Below, piece by piece: positions 1 through 11,193 of a stretch of DNA of 64,000 nucleotides (position 1 is the first letter of the stretch; each line of letters opens with the position of its first letter). A model generated the notes under the pieces. The model saw nothing but the letters and a program-made list of their open reading frames with translations. It did not search any database and was not told the origin of the DNA. Source of the DNA: Gigantopelta aegis (lineage: Eukaryota; Mollusca; Gastropoda; Neomphalida; Peltospiridae). The stretch is taken from contig NC_054701.1 of NCBI RefSeq assembly GCF_016097555.1, forward strand, positions 63,081,543 to 63,145,542, given 5' to 3'. A program made the translations under genes and the position numbers.

Positions 1-137
1 GACATATGGTTAAGGACCACACAGATATTGAGAGAGGAAACCCGCTGTCGTCATTTCACGGGCAAGGGATCTTTTATATGCACCATCACACAGACAGGAT
101 AGTACATACCACGGCCTTTGTTACACCAGCTGTGTCA
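1..137 (-). mobile_element. 1A SINE, cut by the window edge and lacking its head
   Basis: It carries tail A words (CATATGGTTAAGGACCACAC) then the core (GGGATCTTTTATATGCACCA). The tRNA-like head is absent. Confidence 0.85.
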
Positions 138-326
138 TTTCAGTGGATGTAAGCACGTGTTAAATGGTTGATTCGATTGCTAATTTTACTAATATAAGGC
201 CCAGAACACAGTGGATCTGGATCTGGGTCTGGATTTAGTACTAGTATTAGAAATCGGATGTTATAATTTTAAAAATACTTCACAGTAACTTAATTTTTTT
301 TTAATTCTCTCTTTTTTAAATAATAA

Positions 327-657
327 AAGTTTGTTTATTTTGTTTAACGACACCACTAGAGCACATTGATGTATTGATCATCGGCTACTGGATGTCAAAC
401 ATTTGGTAATTCTGACATATAGTCTTAGAGAGGAAACCCGCTAAATTTTTTCCCGATTATTAGCAAAGGATCTTTTATAATATTATGCACCATTCCATTA
501 GCATGATAAAAATGTCCTATACTACGTCCTTTGATATACCAGTCTTGGTGCACTGGTCCTGAACGAGAAATAGCTCACTGGGCTACCGACAAATAGAAAA
601 CTAAACCGATCGTGTACCAGGCGAGCGCTTTACCAGTGGGCTACGTCCTTCGCCCCT
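327..657 (-). mobile_element. 1B SINE, near full length
   Basis: Tail B (TTTAACGACACCACTAGAGC), the core and head 1 (GCGAGCGCTTTACCAGTGGG) are all present in reverse orientation. The head is diverged. Confidence 0.88.
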
Positions 658-1576
658 TTTGAAAAGTACGTTGTTGAAAAGAACAGATTATGGAATCTCT
701 GTTCCACACCACCCCCTCGAACTGCCACTGTGTGTTATTCTTATTTTTATTTTCAGTGCGAGTTTGAAGCCAGACCTCGGCATCTTTGACGTATGTTTAT
801 CGCAGGATCTCACAAACACACACAATGAGGTTACGCCCTGCCATACACCACTATCGAGCTATATCATATTCAACAGGGGATCACTTTCAACGTTCTGTTT
901 ATTTCACCAACTTACTTTGTTGTAAGTGTCTGTACATATATTTAAAATCGGGCACTGATTAACTAATATTACATAGCCTTTTTTTCTTTTTTCTTTTTTT
1001 AGAGGTGGGTGTCTTTGTTTTAACTATCTTTCTTTCTTTTTTTTGGCCCTATTCTTTTTAAGAAAGAAAACTAGTAATTTATACTGTTATAGCTCTAAGC
1101 CCAACATCGTTTTAGAACTGCTTATCTCCAGCTGTTTTTACTTGTGCTTGGTGTTGTAATGTTAAGTCTTCGGTTTGGAATTTGATGCCACCACATCTTT
1201 TCTCTACTTTTTCCAACATGGTACTGTTGTGACAATTTCTGCGTATTTTGCCACTGTTATATTCAAACACTTTTACTTCAATTTCGTTTAGTAATGTATA
1301 AACTTATAACCTTTCTATATATATATATATTTTAATTTAGTACGCTAAAGTTCTAACATCTTTCCTTTTTACATTTAATATTGTGATATCTTAATATTTT
1401 ACATTTAGATCACATTTGATATTGTCATATATTACATCTTTCTTTTTTTTCCCCCCATGTCTGCTAGGTACTGTTTTCTTCTAATACCATTCTGTTCTTC
1501 CATTTGACACTGATGTGTGTCAGCGACTGTCCATTCCACACCCCTCCCCCGCACTCCTTACACCTGTGAGGAATAA

Positions 1577-1845
1577 TTATGCTCATACGGTCTTCCATTT
1601 TTGTAGGGGGTAGGCTGGGTTTTGCCAGAATTAAACGAAACTGCTCGAATCTGGATGACAACATTTATTATAGCTATTATATGGTTGAACACGAATCACG
1701 ACACATTTTTACATAGATTGCAACTAATTTTACGGGTAGATTGTTGAAGATACATGGTAAAAAGGCCTCGGGTTAGCACATTTTGTCCGAATATCTTGAA
1801 GATTTGCTCCAGTGCATGGGGAGGGGGCGGTCCCCTCATGTCGCC
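1577..1845 (+). repeat. Dispersed repeat R1, copy 1
   Basis: It shares CCATTTTTGTAGG, CACATTTTTACAT, AACTAATTTT, ACATGGTAAA, GGGTTAGCACATTTTG and CGAATATCT with copies at 9040-9215 and 24835-25047. No coding content or ends are recognised. Confidence 0.55.
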
Positions 1846-1987
1846 CTCCCCCTCCCGTCTCGTACGCTTATGATTATGCTTTGGTAGTTTTTATTTCAAT
1901 ATTAGGACCATGTTTCTTTTAGGATTATTCCAGAATTGATCCCATGTATAGCCACCATTCACGAAATAAAATGTTTTTTAAACTATG

Positions 1988-2177
1988 TTTTTTTTGTTTA
2001 ACGACACCACTAGAGCACACTGATTTATTAATCAACGGCCATTGTGTTGCAAACATTTTGGTAATCCTGTCATATAGTCTTAGAGAGGAAAGCCACTACA
2101 TATTTCCATTAGTAGCAAAGGATATTTGTTATAATGCACCATCCCACAGACAGGATAGCACATACCAGTCGATGTGT
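1988..2177 (-). mobile_element. 1B SINE, head missing
   Basis: Tail B and core are present; sequence ends after CATACCAGTCGATG. It is the first half of a tandemly duplicated pair with the SINE at 2410-2691. Confidence 0.83.
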
Positions 2178-2925
2178 ACTTAAAATATGTATGCATTGAA
2201 AACAAATTGCTGTAAATTCACCAGGCATAACATTTTGTAAAGGGCATGGGGAGGGTGGGGGTGGTCACAAAATTCTAACAAGTGCAAGTTTGAGTCTGTC
2301 GAAGGCAAAATCTGTAGGGATATACGGAGGCATGCTCCTCTGAAATTTTAAAAATAAAAAATGCACCGTTGTGTATTGTTGATACCGAATTTAAAAAAGA
2401 AAAAAAAGAAGTTTATTTTGTTTAACAACACCACTAGAGCCCATTGATTTATTAATCATCGGCTATTAAATGTAAAATATTTCGTAATTTTGACATTTAG
2501 TCTTAGAGAGGAAACCCGCTACATTTTTTTATTAGTAGCAAGGGATCGTTTATATGTACCATTCCCCAGACAGGATAGAATATAACACGGCCTTTGATAT
2601 ACCAGTCGATACTAACTGGGAAGACACGGGGATCGATCTTAGATCTAATGCGCATCAAGCGAGCGCTTTACCACTGGGATACGTCCCGCCCACTTAAAAC
2701 ATGTATGTATTGAACAAAAATTGCAGTAAATCCACCAGGCATAACATTTTGTAAAGGGCAGGGGGTGGGGAGTTCACAACATTCTAATAAGGGCAGGTTT
2801 GAGTCTGTCGAAGGTAAAATCTATAGGGAGATTCGGAGGCATGCTTCTCTGATCTTTTAAAAATAAAGATGCATTGTTGTATATTGTTGATGTCGAATTT
2901 ACAAAAAAGGAAGAAAAGACACGGG
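2178..2925. repeat. Duplicated flank containing the GGATCCAG-type element
   Basis: 2178-2400 and 2692-2925 are diverged copies sharing CACCAGGCATAACATTTTG, TTGAGTCTGTCGAAGG and GGAGGCATGCT. Related pieces occur at 34545-34810 and 40006-40080. Confidence 0.7.
2410..2691 (-). mobile_element. 1B SINE, full length
   Basis: Tail B, core and head 1 (CGAGCGCTTTACCACTGGGA) are present. Flanking DNA on its right repeats the DNA on the right of the previous SINE. Confidence 0.88.
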
Positions 2926-3362
2926 TGGGTGGTGGGTCACAGGACCTCCTCTGAATAAGCAAATGCATAAAATAATAATTAGGCCAACGATGCTTCTTCT
3001 AAGTGATGATCAGAGTTGAAACACGCCGTATTAATTTCATGCTAAATTTATTGCAGGCATTTTGTTGTATTTTGCCGCAAACGAAATTAAGATTAATGTA
3101 CAGTGTTATTGGTACATTTTTTAAAAAGGTATGTTCTTAGCGCGCGAATTGTAGTAACGATATGCATCCAAGTCCAAGTAACTCTAATTACATGCCTATA
3201 TCCATCAAAATTTTAGGCATGTCCACCCTAGGTACAGTCTCTTGCTGAGCCATTGACCGAGTCCAAGGCAGAAGGGGCGATCTGTATCATATTATATTGA
3301 GAATACTACATGAGCGGCGCCAGTTAAGAGAATAGTTGCCGCCCTAATAGTTACTGACCAGA

Positions 3363-3440
3363 AGATACCGTTTATCTTACAACGAGAGAAAGCAATTTGC
3401 ATACGTTTTTAAACAACGAGTTGTAAGATAAACGGTATCT
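3363..3440. repeat. Perfect 21-bp inverted repeat with 36-nt loop
   Basis: AGATACCGTTTATCTTACAA(C) at 3363-3383 is exactly inverted at 3420-3440. It is probably a small fold-back element or its remnant. Confidence 0.85.
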
Positions 3441-4069
3441 AACGGGCACGAATGTAGTACATGTATTCTATTTCTTACACATCTTCAAAAAACAGTTTTA
3501 AAATAAATTTTCCAACTAAAACCTATGTATGGCCCTAGCGCTCAAAGTTAACTTGTGCGTCTCAGACAAGTCAATTTCAGGTTAACTTTTACGTCACATC
3601 TAGTGATCGATTTCTACCGTGCTTTTCCATTGGGTGTTATGACATTGGTGACCTGGTCATCACACCGGTGCAGCTAGTCGTATGTCTGTAAAATGTTATC
3701 GCACCTACATTTGTATATGTGTTAAGAAGTATGCGTTATCAAAACTAACGAATAATGTTCTTACCAACGGATGTGTAAAAAAAATCTCGTTATATGTGTC
3801 TAAAAATATATAATATAAATTTTTGTAAGGTAGTAATTGCGAGTATTCCAATAATGGCCGATTTCCATCCACGGTGCAGTCGTAATATTCGACAGAAACT
3901 GTATAATATAGCAAGAAAATACGCTATAAGATAATGTCTAACTCTTGTCATTACATTATGTAAATAAAACTCCTATTTCGTGATTGTTTTAGAGTTTATT
4001 AAAAGTATATTGCTGTTTAGAAAGTTGGGAAACACTATATCCTATTCATGCGGCTATTTCTGAACATCC

Positions 4070-4205
4070 AACAATTGAAATGGCTGGGAAATTCTGTTCT
4101 ATTCCTTACCGTTAATTATATAAACACTCAGCCAATCAAATGGTTGGAAAATACTGTCCCATTCCATGCGGTTAATTATTATAAACACTCAACCAATAAA
4201 ATTTC
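4070..4205 (+). repeat. Two imperfect 69-bp tandem repeats
   Basis: Each half reads as AATGGYTGGRAAATWCTGT followed by CGGTTAATTAT-type and TATAAACACTC words and CCAATCAAAT-type words. Confidence 0.6.
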
Positions 4206-4225
4206 ATGCCGTCGATCGCTACTAA

Positions 4226-4747
4226 AAACCATACAGTTATAACGAACCTTTATCAAATCGCCCAGCGCTCGGTATTACATTTACAGATCATGGCAATGTT
4301 ACTATAAAAACAGGATCTGGAATCGAGCTTTCGTCAGATTCCTCAGCTGTTCTCGAAACTCTTGGAGAATATATATTTTTTGGTAATAGTATCATGGTAT
4401 CTGAGGTATCTCGTCCAAACAAGCCGACCGATAGTTCAATGGTTACCGTATTTATCTCAGAATCTGTCTGTCCGATACGAAGATTCGCAACGCGTGTACA
4501 GAAAGGGAGTGCCGCATTTCTTTTCTTTTCTTTTTCCTATACTTTGTTTATACACGGAAGACCAATTCGTCAAAAGGGACTGGCGTCAACAAACATACAG
4601 ATAAAGCCATACGCACTAGTGGATGTCATATCCAAGGGTCAGATCCACGATTTTATCTGGCTGTCCGTAGGTGGAGTTATGTTGTTGTTACTTTCTTTCT
4701 TTCTTGTTTTTTTCATTGACTTTCATAGTGGTGAAGATTACTTATAG
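4226..4747 (+). CDS. Unidentified open frame with a C-terminal membrane segment
   Basis: A frame stays open for 173 codons before the stop at 4745-4747. The first ATG is at 4394, giving 117 residues; an upstream exon could use the earlier part (NRPALGITFTDHGNVTIKTG and on). Near the C-terminus, WLSVGGVMLLLLSFFLVFFI is a plain membrane helix followed by a short acidic tail (HSGEDYL). I do not recognise the protein. Just upstream, two imperfect 69-bp repeats carry CCAAT-type words and TATAAA, which might be a promoter but are also simply AT-rich. It may be a host exon, a repeat-borne frame or chance; the length argues mildly for a real exon. Confidence 0.22.
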   Translation, partial: KPYSYNEPLSNRPALGITFTDHGNVTIKTGSGIELSSDSSAVLETLGEYIFFGNSIMVSEVSRPNKPTDSSMVTVFISESVCPIRRFATRVQKGSAAFLFFSFSYTLFIHGRPIRQKGLASTNIQIKPYALVDVISKGQIHDFIWLSVGGVMLLLLSFFLVFFIDFHSGEDYL

Positions 4748-4896
4748 TAGCTTGTAATAATACCCAAAAATATAAACATGACGTCGTGCGAGCGCACGCG
4801 GACGCTCACACGCCCACGTGCATGTATACACTGAAACGAAAGCAGCCCAATAACTACTTAGTTCGGCCATTTATCTGTGGCACTATGTTTTTAGTA

Positions 4897-5113
4897 TGCA
4901 ACTCCTGCAATTAAGAAAATGTCCACGGCAAAAACAAAGCAAAACAACAACAACAACAACAACAAAACAAAACAAAAAACAAACAAAACAAAGAAAAAAG
5001 CAGAAAAAAAAGCCCATCCATGACGTTGAAATAGTAAAGATAAAAAAGTTCCATAGAGAATTAAAAAAAATCCATGACATTGCCGATTGCCGTGGGTAAT
5101 TGCAGGGGTTGTG
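4897..5113. mobile_element. CAACCCCTGC-ended short DNA element, copy 1
   Basis: The left end CAACTCCTGCAATTAAGAAA and the right end TAATTGCAGGGGTTG are inverted to each other. A related element lies at 63566-63720 in the opposite order. The centre is an A-rich low-complexity tract. Confidence 0.6.
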
Positions 5114-5212
5114 TTAGCTCGATTGACCTTTAACCCTCTCCTTATTGATATTGATATGTAGGGGGATATCAATATCAATAAGGGGAGGGCTGGAGGTGAC
5201 TCGAGCTAGGGT
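5114..5212. repeat. Long imperfect palindrome
   Basis: CTCCTTATTGATATTGATAT is followed after an 8-nt loop by its near-perfect inverse, and the outer 30 bp on each side also pair (TAGCTCGA with TCGAGCTA). It can fold into a hairpin of about 45 bp. Confidence 0.75.
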
Positions 5213-5552
5213 TGTGTATGTCCCGGAATTAATTCAGGTTTTTTTTTCTCCGACCCATGATATAGGCCTACTCCATTACTAATGCCTGTCATACACTTCA
5301 AATTTCTTCCGACGATTGTTTTTCTTTGTGAGTTATATTTAATAACGTTTCAAAATAACCTCTGCACATGTTGTACGTACGTCGACAACGAGCCCACGAG
5401 CCTGAAACTTGTACATTACATAAACATCGCACACGATGGATTTGTTTATGTAATCTGAACCAGTAGCCATCGTGCTGGTATAAAAGGTAATGTGAATTCG
5501 TCTGGTACTCAACTTTCCCAATGTGTTTTATATCAGTTTCCGTTCTTCATTT

Positions 5553-5646
<94 letters not shown>

Positions 5647-6155
5647 GAGAGGGAGAAAGAAAGAAAGAGAAAGACAGAAAGAAAGAGAAAGACGGAGAGT
5701 GAGAAAGACCGAGATAGAGGGATGGAGGGGAGGGATAGGGAGAGGATAGAGAAACAAAGACAGAGGGAGTTAGAGAGACAGAGGGAGTTAGAGAGAGAGG
5801 GAGAAAGAAAGAAAGAGAAAGACAGAAAGAAAGAGAAAGACGGAGAGTGAGAAAGACCGAGAGAGAGGGAGGGAGGGGAGGGATAGGGAGATATAGAGAA
5901 ACAAAGACAGAGGAAGTTAGAGAGACAGAGGGAGTTAGAGAGACAGAGAGAAAGACAGAGAGGGAGGGAGAGAAAGTGATGGAGGGACAGAGGGAGGAAG
6001 AGGGAGATAGAAAGAAAGACAGATGGACAGAGAGAGAGAGGGAGAAAGAGAGAAAGACAAAGAGAGGGAGGGATAGGGAAATAAAGACAGACAGAGGGAG
6101 TTAGAGAGACAGAGAAGGGGGGAGAGAGAGAAAGACAGAGAGGAAGGGAGAAAGA
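5553..6155 (+). repeat. GA-rich microsatellite, left part
   Basis: A pure GA run (5553-5634) is followed by imperfect GAGAGGGA and AAAGA repeats. Open frames here are low-complexity shadows. Confidence 0.95.
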
Positions 6156-6846
6156 CAATCTAATTAAAATTAGCTCCACTATTACATGTGGATCTAATAC
6201 CAGCCCGTTGGAGCTCATGTCCACCAATCAAAACCTTACTTGCAGAATCCTGCCAGTGATTTAAAAATAATTTGAAAACATTCCGAATTATCCTGAGGGT
6301 ATACGACATGTTTTGTATGAATTATTAATGCCTTAAAACATGTTTTATTTTATAAAATAAATAATTTGTAATGTAAAACTGAAGACTGATTTAGTTTTTA
6401 TTTTTTTGATAAATAAATAATTTGTAATGTAAAAGTGAAGACTGATAACCCATCCCGTACGTATTGGTATGGTTCGCTGTACTGCGGCCACTGAAATAGA
6501 CTCGCCCGATATTTTTAGAATTTGTATGTTCCCAAATAACGTTATAAAAGGCGAAGTGTGATTGGTCAATATTTAAATTATTATTTACAGACGAAATGTT
6601 ACCTGGACATTGGGGACTACGCAGTATTGTTAGCAATCCGATTAAAATTAGTTCTACTGGTCTAAATAAGGCATTCGTAATTCACATGAAACATATCGTA
6701 TACCCTCAGGATAATTCGGAATGTTTTCAAACTATTTTTAAATCACTGGCAGGATTCTGCAAGTAAGGTTTTGATTGGTGGACATGAGCTCCAACGGGCT
6801 GGTGTTAGATCCACATGTAATAGTGGAGCTAATTTTAATTAGATTG
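6156..6846. mobile_element. Inverted-repeat element with 179-bp arms in GA repeat
   Basis: Arms 6156-6334 and 6668-6846 are inverted copies with few mismatches, beginning CAATCTAATTAAAATTAGCT. The 333-bp centre includes a short direct duplication (AATAATTTGTAATGTAAAA near 6360 and 6415). No transposase frame is present. The target duplication cannot be read because both flanks are GA repeats. Confidence 0.8.
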
Positions 6847-7066
6847 GGAGAAAGAGAGAAAGACACAGAGAGAAAGGGATGGATAGAGAGAGAGAGAGGG
6901 AGGGAGAGAGGGAGGAAGGAGGGAGAGGGTGAAAGGGAGGGATAGGGAAATAGAGAGAAAGAAAGGCAGAGAGAGGGAGAAGAGAAAGACAGAGAGATAG
7001 AGGGAGGGAGGGGGATAGAGAGAAAGAAAGACAGATGGACTGAGAGAGACAGAGAGAGGGAGGGAT

Positions 7067-7140
<74 letters not shown>
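6847..7140 (+). repeat. GA-rich microsatellite, right part
   Basis: GA-rich imperfect repeats end in a pure GA run. They continue the tract that the inverted-repeat element at 6156-6846 interrupts. Confidence 0.93.
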
Positions 7141-7149
<9 letters not shown>

Positions 7150-7301
7150 TGTAACTGAATGGTTTAGATCTCGCCTGGGGCGCGATGGGTCTTAGGATCG
7201 ATCGTTTTCGATGGACTGTGATGTTTTCCCGTCCCAGAATTTAACGTACGACTGATACGTTAGAGACAGTGGTGCGCACTGTCCTGTCTAAGGATAAGTA
7301 C

Positions 7302-7585
7302 ATATGAAGAGTTCAGGCGCAAAACGCGATATATCCATTTTACATTTTTAGTAAAAATGTTTTTTTTTATTGGCGTAAATCGCGTTTTGATAAGAAACCC
7401 CCCCCCCCCCCAAAAAAAAAAAAAACCCCGGGATTTACCCAATACAATTTCATAAGGATCAATCACGTTTTGCGGCAAATCAGCGGGCGTACGATTAGCC
7501 CTTAGTGACATACAATAATGGCTTTAACTAAAAACCTAGAAAGAAAATGGTTTATATCGCGCTTTGCGCCTGAACTCTTCATATA
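7302..7585. mobile_element. Inverted-repeat short DNA element
   Basis: ATATGAAGAGTTCAGGCGCA at the left is inverted at the right; about 38 bp of arms pair with few mismatches. Inside is a poly-C/poly-A tract (7388-7425). Confidence 0.75.
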
Positions 7586-7611
7586 TACATGTTCCTTTTC
7601 TGCTTTTTTTT

Positions 7612-7710
7612 CAGTATGAGTAGGCCTATCCTATGTGGCGGCAGCGAGTTTCGTCTTTTTCAGTATGAGTAGGCCTATCCTATGTGGCGGCAGCGAGTTT
7701 CGTCTTTTTC
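7612..7710 (+). repeat. 49-bp unit in two tandem copies
   Basis: CAGTATGAGTAGGCCTATCC and the following 29 bp occur twice, identically. Confidence 0.9.
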
Positions 7711-7737
7711 TTTTCGTTCTAGCAAATGCTCCACAAC

Positions 7738-8035
7738 TTGTGTAACAAAGGCCGCGGTCTGTACTATCCTATCTGTGGGATGGTACATATATATATATAA
7801 TACCCTTTCTGCTAATCGAAAAGTGTAGCCCGTGGCGCGCAGAGTAATAGGTTTCCTAACTCATTATTTGTATGGTCCTTAACTCAATGTGTCCGACGCC
7901 ATATATAGCCTTTTTTTCTTTTTTTTTAATGTGTTGAGTGCATTTTTTACTTTCAACCAATTGTGTTTAAATAACCATACGTTAGACCCCAAATAGCCGT
8001 AGTTAAAAATGTGCTGAGGTGTCGTTAAAATATTA
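7738..8035 (+). mobile_element. 1A SINE, diverged and headless
   Basis: Core words (GTAACAAAGGCCGCGG, CTGTGGGATGGTACATA) lead to a diverged tail A, followed by a second degenerate tail-like segment ending GGTGTCGTTAAAA. Confidence 0.65.
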
Positions 8036-8092
8036 ATTTTCTTTCCTGAATATACAGAGCTGAATTTAAGTTTAACTATGAGAAGGTACTGG

Positions 8093-8310
8093 ACTTCGAG
8101 TCTGGTAGATACTGGATTCAATATCACAATGCTCGGAGTAATTATTATTATTATTATTATTATTATTATTTTTTTAATAAAGCTAAATGGGTAGTCATCT
8201 ACACCGACTCGTCTTATACCAACCACTAACAAATAGTCATTAACCCACTGTCCTGGACAGACAGCCCAGATAGCTGAGGTGCGGGCCCAGGAGAGCATGT
8301 TTCACGCCTG
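8093..8310 (+). mobile_element. 2C SINE, diverged, with an ATT microsatellite
   Basis: A head-2 fragment (CTGGTAGATACTGGATTC) is followed by an ATT run (8141-8172) and the tail C body (CCACTGTCCTGGACAGACAG). Confidence 0.65.
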
Positions 8311-8327
8311 GCAAACAAGAAGGTTTC

Positions 8328-8585
8328 AACCGGCCACAGCGGTGTCGTGGTTAAAACATCGGACATAAGGCTGGTAGGTACTGGGTTCGCAGCCAGGTAC
8401 CGACTCCCACCCAGAGCGAATTTTAACGACTCAATGAGTACACCCTCTTCTCTCTCACTAACAACTAACAACTAACCCACTGTCCTGGAGAGACAACTCA
8501 GATAGCTGAGGTGTGTACCCAGGACAGCGTGCTTCAACCTTAATTGGATATAAGAACGAACATAATTTGACATGAAATGAAAGAA
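8328..8585 (+). mobile_element. 2C SINE, full length
   Basis: The head (GTGTCGTGGTTAAAACATCG), B-box-like GGGTTCGCAGCC and tail C (TTAATTGGATATAAG, then GAAATGAAA) are in order. Confidence 0.88.
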
Positions 8586-8819
8586 GGTTTCAACCAAAAG
8601 CCTGCTGTCTTTTCCGGTGTAGACCTGCAGACTTGAATCTAATCTCTTGAATTCGTGGTAAGTGTAAGAAAATTCTTGTTACTGAAATTGAAAACCATTC
8701 ATTGAAATTAGGAGAATTTTGAGCTCTGGCGAAATGATCAAAGAAACCATATCCCTGTGGCCAAAACTCGGCGAACTATATCGATTTCTTGCCGGAATCA
8801 CTTATTCTGGCGTCGTTCA

Positions 8820-9048
8820 AAAGTTTGTTTTGTTTAACGAAACCTCCAGCGCACATTGATTTATTAATCATCGACTACTGAATGTCAAACATTTGGTAAT
8901 TCTGACTCGTTGTCATCAGAGGAAACCCGCTACATTTTCCATTAGCAGCTATGGATCTTTTATATGTACTTTCCCACAGACAGAAAAGCACATACCACGG
9001 CCTTTGACCAGTTGAGCTGCACTGGTTGGAACAAGAAAAAACCCAAAC
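8820..9048 (-). mobile_element. 1B SINE, headless
   Basis: Tail B with AACGAAACCTCCAGCGCAC and the core to CACTGGTTGGAAC; no head 1. Confidence 0.8.
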
Positions 9049-9215
9049 AGCTATATAGGGTTGCAAACGAATCACTGCACATTTTTACATGCTTAACTAA
9101 TTTTGCGGGTAGAATGAAAGAAATACATGGTAAACAGGTCCCGGGTTAGCACATTTTGCCCGAATATCTCTGTATCTATCGTTTTTGCCCGAATTTAAGA
9201 ATTTGCTCCAGCACT
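9040..9215 (+). repeat. Dispersed repeat R1, copy 2
   Basis: It shares AAACAGCTATATAGG, TTGCAAACGAATCAC, TTTTGCGGGTAGAATGA and GGGTTAGCACATTTTGCCCG with the other R1 copies. Confidence 0.55.
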
Positions 9216-9266
9216 AGGAGATCAGTTCGCACATTAAATTTAGGACTTCATGACGGGTTATGCAGA

Positions 9267-9645
9267 AAAAATGTTTTATTTAACGACTCGCTCAACAAAT
9301 TTTATTTACGGTTTTATGGAAGGAAATGTTTTATTTAACGATGCACTCAACAAATTTTATTTACGGTTATATGGCGTCAGACATAATATGGTTAAGGACC
9401 ACACATATATTGAGACGGGAAACCCGCTGTTGCCACTTCATGGGCTACTCTTTTTCTATTAGCAGCAAGGGATCTTTTATATGCACCATTCCACCGACAG
9501 ATTAGTACATATCACGGCCTTTGATATACCAGTCGTGGTACACTGGCTGGAATGAGAAATAGCCCAAATTGGCCCACCAACGGGGATCGATCCCACACCG
9601 ACCGCGCATCGGGCGAGCGCTGTACCACTGGGCTACGTCCCGCCC
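9267..9645 (-). mobile_element. 1A SINE, full length with duplicated tail, 13-bp target duplication
   Basis: It is flanked by CGGGTTATGCAGA at 9254-9266 and 9646-9658. The tail A end (TTTTATTTAACGA to TTTACGGTT) is present twice (9277-9316 and 9328-9370), so the element carries an internal tail duplication. Confidence 0.9.
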
Positions 9646-9658
9646 CGGGTTATGCAGA

Positions 9659-10270
9659 CACGTAATGATTACCTGAAATTATTTTTGCATAACTGTTTTA
9701 ACTGTTCGCAAATTCCTAATTCTCATAGGCCTGCCCAATCCATATGCTCATTTGTGGAATAGGTGAGAACTGTGGACGATGTTTACGAATGTACATGCAC
9801 CTGTAAACGTGTTCGTGTTCTGTATTCGTGAAGAATGTTCAGTTATTGGAAGGTGTTCCTTTAGCACGTGAAACTTCTTAGTTACACTTAAAACAGCAAC
9901 CAAACACTTTCAACACAGGATGGCTGTTATTTGTCTTAGGTCAGCCACAGACCATTAGCGTGACAGATTTTGGACAGTAGGTATGTGCTTCTCTGTTCCG
10001 AGTTTTAGGAACACATTCGGTATGCGCTTTAGAGGCGGCGGTGCGGGTGTTTTCTTGGGAAGGGGTGTAACGTCCCATTAAAGACGCCTACAGTTTTGTA
10101 AAGTACGCTGACATGCATCTTGTAACAATAGCACAACTCTGTTGGGACATGGATACAGCAAAAACTAATTTATTAACTAAAACCCCATCAAATGATATGT
10201 GGCAAGTCACTGTATCACTTATAACGATAACTCGTTTTATTTTGTTTAATGATGATGATAACTAGTTTAA
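9659..10270. other. No gene or repeat recognised
   Basis: Unique-looking sequence with short T-rich and G-rich patches. I see no splice-bounded frame. Confidence 0.5.
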
Positions 10271-11193
10271 CGTGCCCATATACCACTAGGGTTTCGAACA
10301 CGCCCATCCCGAGTCCGACCTCCGATAAGATCGGTGGCCTGACTCGGGAGGGGGGGGGGGGGGGGGGGGGGGGGGTGAAAATGGGCAGAATTTTGAAAAT
10401 AGCAATTAGTAAAAAAGTTAATAGAATAAATAAAAAAAATAAAAAGGTTACAAGCCAAAAATAAAAAGAATTGACTGCTCGGCCGAATATTTATATAATT
10501 TGGAGCATTTTAGAAGGATAGTCCAAAATTAAATAAGAGAAAGAAGTAATTTCGACATAAAATTTTGAACGCAGATCTAAAAGTTTAAAGTCCGATCGAT
10601 ATGTCCACGCGAGTGGCCTCGTTAAGGCCGTTTGGGTGCACAGCTTAAAGGGACGAGATGGGTTGCATCCCGTCAAGAAAACCCCTAGATTGACAGTCGA
10701 AAGACGTTGAAGGTGTAGTGCTGTGCTGAAATACAGATCTTGAGAAGCCGGATCCGTCTGAACGAGAGAGAGGGTATCAGACTAGAGTATAGTCCAGTCG
10801 TCATGGTTTGGTATAGTGGTGCGGACGGGCCCCGACTCCGGAGGATACGAGATGGTATCACAATAAAACAAAGTAAAGTCTAGAAAAGAGTAGTAGGGGC
10901 CGACCCCGCTTCCTATTTCTTCATAGAGTGGGCGGTCAATCTTCCAGTGCTGCTAGGACAGGCTCGGACATGTAGAGACTAAACGCAAACAACCGTGGCG
11001 TTCTGCAGAATGGCCGTCATACGAGTCACGAAAAAACCCATGTCGACAGTCAAACGGAGAAATTACGTGGAGGCAAGGAATCTCGCTAAAAAAGAATCCA
11101 ACCTGGTGGTGCAGGCTGTCAAAACGAGAAGCGTTCCAGCATTCAGTCAGTTCCAATGGCCGCATACATCCCAGTACAAAACTTCATTTCGCT
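10271..11193. other. Unidentified segment, possibly part of an unrecognised repeat
   Basis: It begins with a TCGAACACGCCCATCCCGAG region, a 26-G run (10349-10374) and an A-rich tract. It then becomes markedly more GC-balanced than its surroundings, and ends with a 66-codon frame (10995-11195, MAVIRVTKKPMSTVKRRNYV and on) rich in Lys/Arg. I could not assign it. Its abrupt composition suggests a transposed unit; the frame is too short to call a gene. Confidence 0.3.

Noticed and set aside
5492-6227. Long Arg/Glu and Ser/Leu open frames on both strands
   Set aside because: They are translations of the GA/CT microsatellite and have no other support.
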